Of a stretch of 64,000 bases of DNA, positions 12,360 through 22,639 are shown piece after piece. Each line of letters opens with the position of its first letter. Within the stretch, counting starts at the first letter, position 1. The stretch is from Diaporthe sp. PMI_573 (taxonomy: Eukaryota; Ascomycota; Sordariomycetes; Diaporthales; Diaporthaceae): NCBI GenBank assembly GCA_021399435.1, contig JAJTUP010000084.1, positions 1 to 64,000 of the forward strand, given 5' to 3'. The position numbers and the translations under genes are program-made. Below the pieces are notes generated by a model. The model ran no database searches and had not been told where the DNA came from. It was given only the letters and a program-made list of their open reading frames with translations.

Positions 12360-13031
12360 ATGTTGTCTAAAGTTAAAGATTCTCGGGTTTCTAAATCGTC
12401 CCGTCGCTTCAAGAAGACTAAGCAAAGTAAGTCCCTTTCTGTTGCCGTTGCTTCTCATAGTTCCGTTATGCCAACTTGTTTATTTTGCGAGATCAGCAAA
12501 ACCCCTTGTATTGCGTTAGAGGAGGACTCTTCCCGTTGTTACAAGTGCGTTTTAAAAAAGCATAGGAACTGCAACATATATAGGCTTTTGCCTGCCTAGA
12601 TGCAAAAGCTTGCTGCCCAGCATAACCTAGCCGAGGCCACGCTAGATAAAGCAGAAGAAGAGCTGGAGAGGGCCACTACAAAGGTGTGCCGACTATACAA
12701 GCAGCGTTGCTTGTAGGCTGAGAAGATGGCACACGCCATATGCCGGGGTATCAACACTATCAATAAGCTGGATTGTGTGGAAAAGGAGGAGGCCGAGGCT
12801 AAACGCGCGCGGATTGCCGAGCAATCCGCCAAGGCTGCTTGTCGGAATTCTACAGAAGAGGCTGGTAGGATGGTGGCACAGGAGGCTTAGTTGCATTCTA
12901 AGGGTAAGGTTGGTGTTTTTAACTAGAGTTTTGTGGTGCCTAATAGTAGTAACTAGTCAACTTTTCTAGACATTCCTGGTATTAGGGGCAAAAGTAGTGA
13001 CGCAACTATTGGTGGTCTGTCGAAATCCTAA
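12360..13031 (+). pseudogene. Antisense accessory ORF: GAL4-type Zn2Cys6-like cluster plus coiled coil
   Basis: An ATG at 12360 opens a plus-strand frame, opposite to gag-pol, that stays coding-like for about 224 codons to TAA 13029-13031. It is broken only by in-frame TAG codons (12597, 12714 and later), as expected from RIP of Trp or Gln codons. A basic Ser/Lys-rich N-terminus (KSSRRFKKTKQSK) precedes six cysteines spaced C-x2-C-x6-C-x9-C-x2-C-x7-C around residues 39-71, matching the fungal Zn2Cys6 consensus. A charged heptad-like helix (AEATLDKAEEELERATTK) follows the first stop. It lies between the pol end and the LTR. It is not expressible as is. An alternative is a cysteine motif of another class, but the spacing fits GAL4-type clusters. 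Confidence 0.65.
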
Positions 13032-13109
13032 TATATATTTTTCCTAGTAAAGCAATTAACTTAGTAAATTAAAATTATAGCCGTTCCGTTAGCCTATATA
13101 TTCTTGCTT

Positions 13110-13362
13110 AACTAGTAGACCGTATTAACTAGTCTAGTGTCTACCTAGTCAGGTTTTTTGACTAGTCGACTGGGTTAACTGGTTAAAGGTTGAAGGGGTT
13201 GACTGGTTAGAGGGGTCGACTAGTTAAAGGGGTCGACTGGTCGAGCCCTTAACTGGTAGACTCCCTTAACCCTACATGATTTCAACCGGTCGAGCCTTTC
13301 GACTAGTCAACATATAGACTAGTCGAGGGGGTCGACTAGTCAACCTGCTCGACTAGTCTAGT
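13110..13362. repeat. Degenerate tandem repeat (about 17 bp) rich in GTCGAC/ACTAGT
   Basis: Units such as GACTGGTTAGAGGGGTC and GACTAGTTAAAGGGGTC repeat head to tail. Many contain the palindromes GTCGAC and ACTAGT. It lies between pol and the antisense accessory frame. Confidence 0.75.
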
Positions 13363-13949
13363 TATCTAGCCGCTTTGTAGGCCTTGTAGATTTTCTAAGT
13401 TGTTTAGTATCGCCGGGTAGCTGGTTAGTTAGTCTCGCCCTGGTTATCCTTATTTCAGTCATAGCCAAGTTCCTAGCCTGGTATTCTTCAAGGAGTTGTT
13501 TACAACTAGTAAGATTATTAGTTAGCTCCTATATATTCTTGCTAGTATTATAACCCTTCTACTTGACTAGGTATTTCATTATTTCCTAATATTGCCGTAA
13601 GTTAATAATCTTCTCAACTTTATATTCTTTATTATACTTGTCGACTATTTCAATCTATATTTCAAGTTTTACGTTTTATAATACTGGTTCTAAGAGTGAG
13701 ATATAAAAAACTAGGTGTTACCTTATTCCCTAAAGTAATAAAAGTTTATAGTTAGTGTCTAAAAGTTTCTTTAAAATTTTAAATAATTTGATTTTCTTGT
13801 AATTAAGCTTATTGCTAGGGCGCTTGGTTTTAATGTTCTGTCGGAAAAGGTAGACTTTATCTCCCTTCTTGAGAATTAGTTTCTTAATTCTTTTCTAGTT
13901 TGTATATTTAGCCATTTATTTCTATACAAAAGAAAGTTCTTCTTAAATA

Positions 13950-16900
13950 TTTTTCTAGATTTACCTAATTTTTATTGCTTTTTATTCTACTGATTCTGCT
14001 AGTATGTTGTCTGGCAGTAATTTATAGTAAGCTTTAGGCTTATATCTATAGACTGTAAAGAAAGGTAACTATCTAGTTGTGCTGGTTATTATGCTGTTGT
14101 AGGCAAACTATGCTAATAGTAGTAGTTTAACCTAGTTATCCTGCAACTAGTTGATATAATGTTAAAGGTATTGTTCTACAATCTAATTGATTTATTCTGT
14201 TTGTCTATCTATCTGCAGGTGTGCTGTAGTTAAGAGCTTGTGTTTTGCTCCAAGTTATTTTATTAGTAACTTTTAAAAGTTTAATGTAAATAGTTTATCT
14301 CTGTCTGATACAATTTTATGCGGCATTTCGTAATTGCTTACAATGATTTGCAAGAATATATATGTAAGTTCTTCTGCTGTACTGGCTTCCTTATATAGTA
14401 TGAAGTATATATACTTGCTTAGTCTACAAACTACTACTAAGATGCTGTTAAAAAGTACTTTAGTTAAGGGTTCTTGTGAGAGAGGTAGCTTGATGATAAA
14501 GTCTAGACTGATAGATAACCATATAGTTATAGGTACTAGTAGGGGCTTCAGAAGTCTATATGGTTTATGCCTAGCCATCTTGTTCTTGTTGCAAGAGTTG
14601 CATTGCCTGATGATTTCTTCTATTCTCTGTCTGAGATTTAGAATCTAATAAGTTTGCTAGATTCTCTTGACTGTTGCTAATATGCCTTAGTGTCCATATA
14701 CTGGGGCTTTGTATATTTCTTTAATTAAGTTGTTTTATTTTTTAGAATTAGTAGGTGTCTTCTTAGGTGTAGTGTTGACTCTAAATGTAGCATTGAGTTT
14801 TTAGTTAAGTATGAGGCTCCTATCTTTTTAAGTTTTAAAGATTGTCTATTTAGTGGGAGATTCCTTGTTCTAGTAGTTAGGTCGCCTACTGAGAGTGTCT
14901 GCTCGAGCGTTCTTAATTCTATCCATATATATAACCTTAATGTTAAACTATGAGAAGAATTTTATATATCTGACCTGTCTTTTATTAAGTTACTTAGTCG
15001 TGGTAAAGGTTGTTAGGTTCTTATAATCTATATAGAGCTTAATCTATTTCTTGGCTCTAATAAGGTAGTGTTGCCATTTCTAGAATGCATATACTATTGC
15101 CATAAATTCTTTGTCTAGTATAGTGTAGCGAGTTTCTAGTCTATTAAATTTCTTACTAAAGTTTGCAATAATATGTACTTGTTTTTAGTCATCACGCTAG
15201 GTAAGTTCTCCACCTACTGCGTCGTCTGAGGCATCTATATGTATCTCAAACTCTCTATTAGGGTCTACTTCTTTGAGTACTGGGTCCTTGGTAACTCTGT
15301 CTTTAATTTCATCAAATACTTATTAGGTCTCCTTTGTCTATTTAAACGTCTGTTCCTTCTTGGTAAGATCTGTAAGAGGCCTGCAAATACTGCTATAGTT
15401 CCAGATAAACTACCTATAGAAGTTAGCATATCCAAAGAATGCTCTGGTGTCTTTGACACATATTAGTATTAGCCATTCCTTAATTACTTAAACCTTGTCT
15501 TTTTACATCTTAATAAGTCTGGGTTTAATGGTATATCCGAGGTAGTCGACTTTCTAAACGTGGAAAAAGCTTTTCTCGGGTTCCACTAGGAAATTTACAT
15601 CTTAAAGCTTCTAAAGTACTAGCTTAACGTATTCTTTATATTCTTCAAGGATTTGTAAGAAGATGAGGATATCGTCTAGATATACAATAACAATAATGTC
15701 GAGATATTTGTATAGGATATAGTTAATTATCTCCTAGAATGATACTAGTATATTAGTTAATCCAAAAGGCATGACCGTATATTTATAATGTCTATAGCGT
15801 ATTTGAAACACTGTTTTTTATTCTTCTCCTTCCTTTATTCGAATAAGGTTATAGGCTCCTTTAAGGTCGAGGGCCGTAAACTATTATACTCTTTATAGTT
15901 AGTCCCATAGTTTTTTAATGAGGGGTAGCAGGTATCGATTTTTAATGGTGATGTCGTTAAGCTGTCGATAGTCTACGTAAAGTCTCAATTTGCCGTTTTT
16001 CTTAGGTATAAATAAGATTAAATATCCTGCCGGTAATCTCAAAGGTCAAATATATCCTTTCTTAAGATTTTTGTCGAGATACTCCCTGAGTGCCTTAAGT
16101 TTTTCTTCATTAAGTCCGTAGATTTTATGAAACTTTAGTATCTTCCCTTCTTATATAGGTATCTTATGGTTCTATTAGCTGTATTCGGGGATTCTTATAT
16201 CAAGTTCCTCCTAAAACACTTTCCTAAATTCATGGTATTCTCTTGGTATTCATTTAAATCTTGCTGGTATGCTTTATTCCCTACACTAATATAGGTAGAG
16301 GAGATAATGCTTTGTCTCCTGCTCGTGTATAGTATTGTGTATCAATCAGCTTCGGCCTTTCCTTAAGGTCTTCGAGTAGTCTAATCCTTCTCTGTTTTCC
16401 TAAAGCTAAGTCTCTTCTTAGCTACTTCTAGAGGTATTTGTAGGTTTATTTGAGCGCGTCTCTTTACTGTCTTTAGTAACTGAACTCTATCCCGCGCCGT
16501 TAATTGTAACCTTCTTCTGGGGAACGGCATTATCTTAAAAGATCTGGCCAATAGTCTAATTAATTTGGGAATTTGTGGCTCTTAGCCATAGAAGTCCTAA
16601 GATCAGTTTATATTGTACTGTATCTATAATATCCAGAGTTATAGAAGTTTCGTGTCCTTAGATCAAGACAGGTAGATAATTAGTCTCTATATTAATTACT
16701 CCATTTCTATATCCTACTTTTGTACCTTCTACAGTACTAAGTCTATAGGGGTTTTCCTTTTAATACTATAAGATCTCGTTCCTATTAATAATTCCTAGTA
16801 ATATAAAGTTACCCTAAGCACCACTATCCAACAGTACACTATATGTTTTTCCATTAATTTTTACTTTTAGCAGAATATATACGTAGTTGCTTATCTATGT

Positions 16901-17000
16901 TACACACAGGGACCGTTGGTCTATAATCAACTGTTGTCTCCTTATAGGCAATCGTTATCTTTTCCCAATTCCCGCTGGGTCTTGATCTAGGTTCTTGTAG
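13950..17000 (-). pseudogene. Gypsy pol: protease, reverse transcriptase, RNase H, integrase
   Basis: The reverse-transcriptase active site reads IVYLDDILIF on the minus strand at about 15664-15695. The integrase core at 14273-14578 contains the conserved blocks SISLDFIIKLPLS, ILVVVCRLSKYIYFI and PHKIVSDRDKLF, typical of Ty3/gypsy. The RT/RNase H region around 15260-15460 is partly readable. Many TAG/TAA codons interrupt the frame and several conserved residues are altered (for example VVCRLSK where VVDRLSK is usual), so the enzyme is dead. The exact limits of protease and RNase H were not resolved. Confidence 0.82.
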
Positions 17001-17899
17001 CATATTGTTTCCTTGATTAGTTGTAGTGCCAGCTTATTAGCTTGTGTTTCCTATAAATGGGGCATCCTGGTAATCCACAGTCCTGGGGTCGCCGTCTGCT
17101 GTATAGGCATTCCAAGGGCAGCTAGGGGTTTAGAATGAGAAGGGTGTAGGCTTTCTCTTTATAATGTTCGCTGGGTTTCTAATAGTAGAGCTTATCTTCC
17201 TCATATACCCTGGTGATCGGTCCTTTGCTAAAGCATTGGGAGAACAGGTTAAACTTGGCTTTCTCCCTGAAGTAAATGTAGCAGAGATTCTAGACACAGG
17301 AGGCCTAGGAGATTTCTCTGTATGCTAGGTGTCCTGGCCATAGGCGTGGTTTGTCGCCCGTCCTGCGCTTCTCAGGCGGCTGGTTGAGTTCCCGCATTGC
17401 TTATGTCAACTGGATTCCTGTAATAGCGATCCTAGTAGTACTGGTATTTGGAGCAATGGGAATGCTGCGCCCTAGGTATCCTTTGAGGTTCTCATTAGGG
17501 TTTTCGGTAGGGTCTTCGTTTTGCTTCGTTGGTTAGTCGGTCTGCGGCAGACCGCCTTCTTTCTAGGCATCGTTCTAGGAGTTTCCTGCTTTAGCGTACT
17601 TGGTACTCAAACAATCCGAGTCGCTATTATTTATTACTATGTCGTACAGTAGTCCTCGTCTTCCCATTGCTAACTGTTGTTCCTGTCAAGGTTTCTTGGG
17701 AAACCATCTAGAGGCTTCTTTCTCTAAAAGGTATAGTACGTACTAATCGTCAAAGCAGAAGGTCTAATTAAGGGTTCCGTATTATTTATCAGCATCTGCT
17801 ACTTTCTTGGGAATATATAGTAGGTTGTCTGGATTCTCGGGTTCCTGCTTGTCAGGGTAGATTAGACATTCTATACAAAGGTTGGGTTGATATATACAA

Positions 17900-18948
17900 G
17901 GTGTCTTGCCTTCCGGGTATACCGGGCATTGTTTGTTAAGTAAACAGCTATACTACTAGTATAGTTCTTATTATTAAGTTATGTTAACCTGTCGCCGTCC
18001 CTTAGAGACTGGCTTCTATTATTTCTTAGGCTGGCGGCATTTCCTTACAAAGTATCCAGGCTTTCCGCAGTTATAGCATTCTTTGCTAGTTGGTTTCCAT
18101 TATACCGCATCAAGTTCTATAGGGCCTAAATAAGTTCCGCTAGCCGTGCTATTATATCCTTGTTGGTACCAAGGTCGATAGTTATTACAAAAGCTACCAC
18201 CGTGCTAGTACTTCCTTCCTATATTTAGCTAGTTTCAAGGCTTCCACAAGTTATTAGGTATCTTACATTATCGTTCCTACCTTCGTTTAAAGAGGTGGTT
18301 ATTAATGCATACAGCCATAGATACATATTTGGCAAAGTCGTCGGGTCGGTCTAGCTTGGCGATTTCATCCTTAACATCCTCCTTGAGTCCTTTATAGAAC
18401 TGGCTTATAAGTATATCCTCTCCCCAACTAATATAGGTAGTGAGTTATTTAAAGTAGGCTGCATAGATTAATGTTAAACCAGTCTGCCTAAGCTGCATAA
18501 GCTATCTTTCAGCAGTTCTGTCTTTATCAGGATCTCCAAAAGCATCTTTAAGGGCTTGCTTAAAGTAGTCGAAGGTCTTAAAGATTTTCTTAGTATTGTT
18601 GTCCCAGTCTTTCTCATTATTCTCCAGATAATCCCTTAAGGTTAGTTTAAACCATACAAGTGCGTTTCCTTCAAGGCAATGTCTAGTAAAGATGATCTTG
18701 TTATGATGGGTTTCAAACTAGAGGTAGTTATACTTAAAGTAGGCACAGTACTGCATGAGGAACCCCTAGAGGGTTCCCTTGTCTCCCTTATAGGGGCCGG
18801 GCTTGTCTATCTTAAAAGCCTTGGCTTATTAGAGGGTATAGAGGCGCATAATCTCCTGCTGGAGCTGGCCAATCTAATTACCCATTTCCTTAATGGGGTC
18901 AGCCTTGGACTGGGCAACTTAGGAGGCAGTAGGAGTCTGAGGCGCCAT
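17900..18948 (-). pseudogene. Gypsy gag with mutated CCHC zinc knuckle
   Basis: The ATG is at 18948 and reads MAPQTPTAS. Gag-like segments follow on the minus strand, including EPTLRDYLEN-type and FGDPDEDRTAE-type blocks. The zinc knuckle at 18033-18078 is CYNCGKPGYFVRKC. The His of the CCHC motif is replaced by Tyr (CAC to TAC), a change RIP would cause. Stops interrupt the frame. It starts 61 bases inside the 5' LTR (19009-19500), as expected. Confidence 0.75.
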
Positions 18949-19008
18949 CGTATCTTAATATTATACAGTCGGTAACCATGTAGCCGTACTAAACAAGAGT
19001 CGTCAAAA

Positions 19009-19500
19009 TGTAATGATCACGCTAAACCTTTATAGGGTTCAGTAGATAACCTATAGGGTTTATATTAGCAATACGGCGTAGAGGTAATACTTGACTATTT
19101 AGTATAAGACACGATAATTCTGCAAATATAATCACTAGCTGTAAGGCTATCCAGTTATTAGACTGAATACTTAGATTGACGACTAAAGAGTCTGTTCTAT
19201 AAAAGCTATCTACTGTGGTAATAACTATGTCCTTATATACTCTGTCTCTTCATCCGTCGTTAGTAATGGACCATATAGACCACTCGTCGACTTATGCGGT
19301 CCGGCCTTACAGTCGTCTAGACCACTCGTTGGTCCTGTCGGTCTACCCTAGTCAGTAGGTCCCTGACCCTAACCCTGGCCTTGGCACACCTTGCTGACTT
19401 CGCCCTCAAGTGCCTACGGGGCTGCGTCGTGGCATCTAATTCTAACTGCCGGGGTCATCAAAACGGGTCCCTTGGGTGCCACGCCTGTTGGTTCATAACA
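19009..19500 (-). repeat. 5' LTR of the gypsy element (element orientation)
   Basis: 492 bp, retaining TG...CA ends. It pairs with 11777-12268. Confidence 0.92.
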
Positions 19501-19666
19501 CTAGGGAGGATGATTAATCTAGCAAGGGAGTATTTACAGACCTAAGAGGTCTATGTACAAGCTTTCCCGCTTGTTTTATAGTTTAGATAGACATTAATGA
19601 ATTCAGAACTAATTGCACAGACACGTATATACATACATTACGCCATATGGCAAAGGCCATTCAACA
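19501..19666 (+). repeat. 3' LTR of the copia element, right fragment, with the CTAGG duplication
   Basis: Bases 19501-19505 are the gypsy target duplication; 19506-19666 are the remaining 161 bases of the copia LTR, ending TTCAACA. The two fragments add up to exactly 208 bp. Confidence 0.92.
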
Positions 19667-19671
19667 TTTTT

Positions 19672-19812
19672 ACTATATAACTAATTGCTTAATTTCAACT
19701 TTATAGTGCTATAGCAAATTAGTTTTAAGCTACTTATATTAATGGTTTATAATGCTATTAGAAGTAGTTCTTACTAGCCTTATTTATGTAGTTATTATAA
19801 GGCTATTTAGAT
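19672..19812. other. AT-rich decayed DNA, continuation of 3660-4154
   Basis: The right flank of the copia insertion and left flank of the pogo-like element. No gene is readable. Confidence 0.5.
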
Positions 19813-19814
19813 TA

Positions 19815-19857
19815 AGTCGGCCACAGCACATTCGGCCCACCCTCTGATTCGGCCCAC
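19815..19857 (+). repeat. Left terminal inverted repeat, pogo-like element
   Basis: 43 bp, identical to the reverse complement of 21628-21670. Confidence 0.95.
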
Positions 19858-19879
19858 CCAAATCGCCCACCCACCACAA

Positions 19880-21540
19880 CTACCCTTCGACTTCGTCCTC
19901 GTTAGGCTCGCCCTCTAAAGCCACCACAATACATTCTTCTGGTTCTAGGGTACTTTCAGACCCTTCTTCGTCTACTGACCCAGCCTCAATTGCTTCGGCT
20001 GCAATTTGCGCCCTCCGAATTGCCTCAATGTTAACAAACCTCGAATTTGGGCTCGTTTCAACCTTCCTTCTTTTAACAGGTGCCATGGCTTCTAGCTTCG
20101 CTTTAAGGATCTCGTTTCTCGTAGAGCTATCTTCAATTGCCAATCTTTCTCGTCATATCCTTTTTCAACCTTCCTAAAGAGTAATCATTGCGTGGCGCCT
20201 GATTGATTATTAGAGTCAAAAATACCATACAAGACCCGGAGCTCTCGGGATGCTCTCGGCATTAACAACACTACTTTTTTTAAGCTTATACGTACTAAAG
20301 TAACTATTTCGAGCCTCCTCTTTCTCGTGGCAGTCTTTATTTTCGCCTCCTTTGCCTCCTTGGCGGCATTTTCTAAGAAAATGACATTTAGTAGTAGCTT
20401 TGCCATATTAACCGGCCACAAACCAGTCCCACGCCACCCACTGTAGATATTCCTTTCCTTTAGGGCACTCAAACATGCCCTGCGATAGCAGAAAAGAAAT
20501 AATTGTTTTCCTGTAAATGTGTTCTTAAAGCAAAAGCTAAGGTTATTAGCTTCTTACTTATAGGCGGCCTTAAGCAATAAGAATATACCCATATCAAGCA
20601 ATTATAACACGTATAATGTATGTGGCGGCAAATAAACTACATATACCTTATTTGAGAAGCATTACTATATAAACTCAAAGGTACAGTAGCTTTTATGCCA
20701 ATTAAGCACTAATAAACGCCACTCTAAAGGATCCTTAGGGGCGGTTTACGGGATAAAGATCTTTTTCAGCCATTCAAGTACTACAACGTTATCTGTCCAG
20801 CCGTTTTTTATTGCCGTAAACTTCCAAGTCTCGTAACCCTCGAGGGTTTTAAATCACTGCTATTATACGTGTTTCCCCTTGAAGATAACAAGTAGAGGGC
20901 ACGCTTTACCGGTAGCAAAGATACACTTAAGGTATAAGGTCTACACCTTCCCCCTATTGCTTTTTCGATAGACGAGCTTTCTTCCTTCTGGCCCAATGAC
21001 CATACTGTTGCTTTTGGCGCCTTCGGAAATACCCCCTTCGTCTGCGTTATGGCGGTTCTTCGGCTAAACCTTTAGCACAACTGGCAGGCAAAGGAGATTA
21101 AACCATGGCTTGATAATCTCGGTCTTTGCCCCATTAATACGGCTAAAGTATATCTGACGGCTTCAAATACTTCAAATCTCGGGATTTCTTGCAAGAAAAG
21201 CCCCTAACCAGTGGCGACTAAGTGGTGGTGGTTGTACCTAAGATGTAGTCATCCGGGCGGCGAAAGACCTCAATTCGAAATGGGTCAACGGCAGCCCCAG
21301 GGTTGCCTAGTTGAGTGCAAACTTAGTTAACTTGCTTTTTTGGGTCGACGATAACCTTATCTGCCATTTTGCAGCTTCGAAGTGGCTTTGGGCACCGTGG
21401 CGGCGATTATAAAGTGTGCTCCTCGGAACACCCCAATGTGAGGAGGCCTCTCGTGTGCCGGCGCCGGCAGCTATCGCCTCGAGGGCCGCCAGTACGTCTT
21501 CTTCGGTGTATGGCTTTATTGAGGGCTAATACCCATCTGT
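19880..21540 (-). pseudogene. pogo/Fot1-like transposase, disrupted
   Basis: Read on the minus strand. An N-terminal helix-turn-helix region is near 21500-21370 (TREASSHWGVPRSTLYNRR). A basic helix and linker follow (KWQIRLSSTQKSKLTKFALN, then TAG). Parts of the DDE region lie at 21000-20800. The C-terminal block at 20185-20472 includes NIYSGWRGTGLWPVNMAKLLLN, typical of Fot1/pogo proteins. The acidic tail is at 19880-20143 (KAKLEAMAPVKRRKVETSP). TAG and TAA codons plus frame changes break the gene, so it cannot mobilise itself. The same C-terminal sequence recurs as fragments near 45.2 and 51.4 kb. Confidence 0.75.
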
Positions 21541-21627
21541 GAGAAGTTTGGAGAGAGGAAAAAAGTTCCTCGTGAAGAAAACGCGAGATACGTGTAGGTG
21601 TGGGCCTGACGCGGTCGCGGGTGTGGA

Positions 21628-21670
21628 GTGGGCCGAATCAGAGGGTGGGCCGAATGTGCTGTGGCCGACT
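21628..21670 (-). repeat. Right terminal inverted repeat, pogo-like element
   Basis: 43 bp, the perfect partner of 19815-19857, followed by the TA duplication. Confidence 0.95.
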
Positions 21671-22130
21671 TATTATATTTTTAATTTATTGTTATTAGTA
21701 TTTTTTTTTTTAATTTAATACTAGGTTTTTAAGTGTTTACCACTGTATGAAAGGACCACATACAGCTTCATATGTATACGGATTAAGAACGAAACCACCT
21801 ACAGTGTTGTAGAGAGACAACTCATTCGGGGCGCCTGCTTATGCCACAAAGCCAGCATTTAGCGCTGACCGTTGGTTCAATACTGAGGCCAAGAGGAATC
21901 CAAGCGGGGTAAAGCCACTCATTTATCCCGGCCACTGGAGTCGAAGACATCTTTCCTGATATCGCGGGATACGCTGAATGCTGGGTCTCGGCAATGTGAG
22001 TCTACTGTTATCCGCTATGGCCCATTGACCTTACACCTACACTAATTTGGCGCTGACCGCATGACCAAACCTCAGTTTTCACTGTCTTTACTGCCATGGG
22101 TGGGAGGAGAAAGACACTTCGTCTGCAGGT

Positions 22131-22628
22131 ATGCTTGCCGAGAGCAATGTCGTCGTGGCCCTGCACTTTGCCCGCCAAGCAATCCGCATTTCGAAGCACG
22201 TTACACTGTACACGAACGGAAACGAAGAGCTTGCCAAGCAATTGGAAGAAGCTCTCACAAAAGCTCCAGCTCCAATGACAATTGACTCGAAGAAGATCGA
22301 GAAGCTTGTGAAGGGCCCGGAGCGATCTCAGATTGTGCTGTACTTCGAGGACGGCATGAGCAAGAAGGAGGCTTTCCTGGCCCACAAGCCTAAGACCAAG
22401 CTCAGGGGAGCACTGCATCAGCAACTCGGGCTAGAGATGGCGCCGCAGGGCAACATCAAGGTCAACCCGCCGTTCAACCAGACTTCACTCAAGGGTGTCT
22501 TCGCTGCAGGGGACTGCTCGTCCCCGATGCAAACTGTCACTGCCGCGCTTCATTCGGGAACGTGTACGGGTGGTAGCGCACCGGTGCAGATACAGGCCGA
22601 GACCTTCAATCAGCCTGCACTGTTCTGA
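22131..22628 (+). pseudogene. C-terminal fragment of a thioredoxin-reductase-like FAD oxidoreductase (GliT type)
   Basis: 165 residues match the C-terminal half of pyridine-nucleotide-disulfide oxidoreductases of the GliT/thioredoxin-reductase class. The NAD(P)-domain part reads NVVVALHFARQAIRISKHVT and LYTNGNEELAKQLEEAL. The second FAD-binding signature is GVFAAGDCSSPMQTVTAALH near residue 120. The N-terminal FAD-binding GxGxxG and the redox CxxC found in this family are absent, and I find no upstream exon in the roughly 450 bp down to the pogo-like element. It is therefore a 5'-truncated gene. The remaining frame has no stops, so truncation may be recent. Confidence 0.7.
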
Positions 22629-22639
22629 GCCATTTCTAC

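Larger units (their letters stand above)
11777..19500 (-). mobile_element. Ty3/gypsy LTR retrotransposon nested in the copia 3' LTR
   Basis: The two 492-bp LTRs (11777-12268 and 19009-19500) are near-identical, differing mostly by transitions. On the plus strand the ends are TGTAATGATC and CATAACA, and CTAGG is duplicated at 11772-11776 and 19501-19505. Coding is on the minus strand: gag from 18948, protease/RT/RNase H/integrase down to about 13950. A purine tract abuts the LTR at 12268, confirming orientation. Beyond pol lie a tandem repeat (13110-13362) and an antisense accessory frame (12360-13031). TAG stops and a His-to-Tyr change in the zinc knuckle show that RIP has inactivated it. Total length is 7724 bp. 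Confidence 0.93.
4155..19666 (+). mobile_element. Ty1/copia LTR retrotransposon, RIPed, split by a nested gypsy element
   Basis: The left LTR (4155-4362) and the right LTR (11730-11776 plus 19506-19666) are both 208 bp. They begin TGTTGAAATAGC / TATTAGAATAGC and end TTCAACA. Direct TTTTT duplications flank the element (4150-4154 and 19667-19671). The interior before the nested insertion carries a decayed gag-pol on the plus strand (4714 to about 9750) in the copia order gag, zinc knuckle, integrase, reverse transcriptase, RNase H. Between pol and the right LTR lie about 2 kb with a tRNA-like fossil, a tandem repeat and a possible accessory frame. TAG stops are dense throughout. Without the nested element it would be about 7.8 kb. 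Confidence 0.92.
19815..21670 (-). mobile_element. pogo/Fot1-like DNA transposon, full length
   Basis: Perfect 43-bp terminal inverted repeats (19815-19857 and 21628-21670) start AGTCGGCCACAGCACATTCG. TA is duplicated outside them (19813-19814 and 21671-21672). The element is 1856 bp and carries one decayed transposase gene on the minus strand. The repeat contains ATTCGGCCCAC twice, a likely transposase-binding site. It is less AT-rich than the retroelements next door, so less RIPed or younger. Confidence 0.93.

Noticed and set aside
14334..14648. 104-residue plus-strand frame in the gypsy element
   Set aside because: Antisense to the integrase core at 14273-14578, minus strand.
18679..18975. 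98-residue plus-strand frame at the gypsy gag start
   Set aside because: It is the antisense shadow of gag (ATG at 18948, minus strand) and has no motif of its own.
22008..22424. 138-residue minus-strand frame
   Set aside because: Antisense to the thioredoxin-reductase-like fragment, whose plus-strand frame has clear FAD/NAD-domain motifs.
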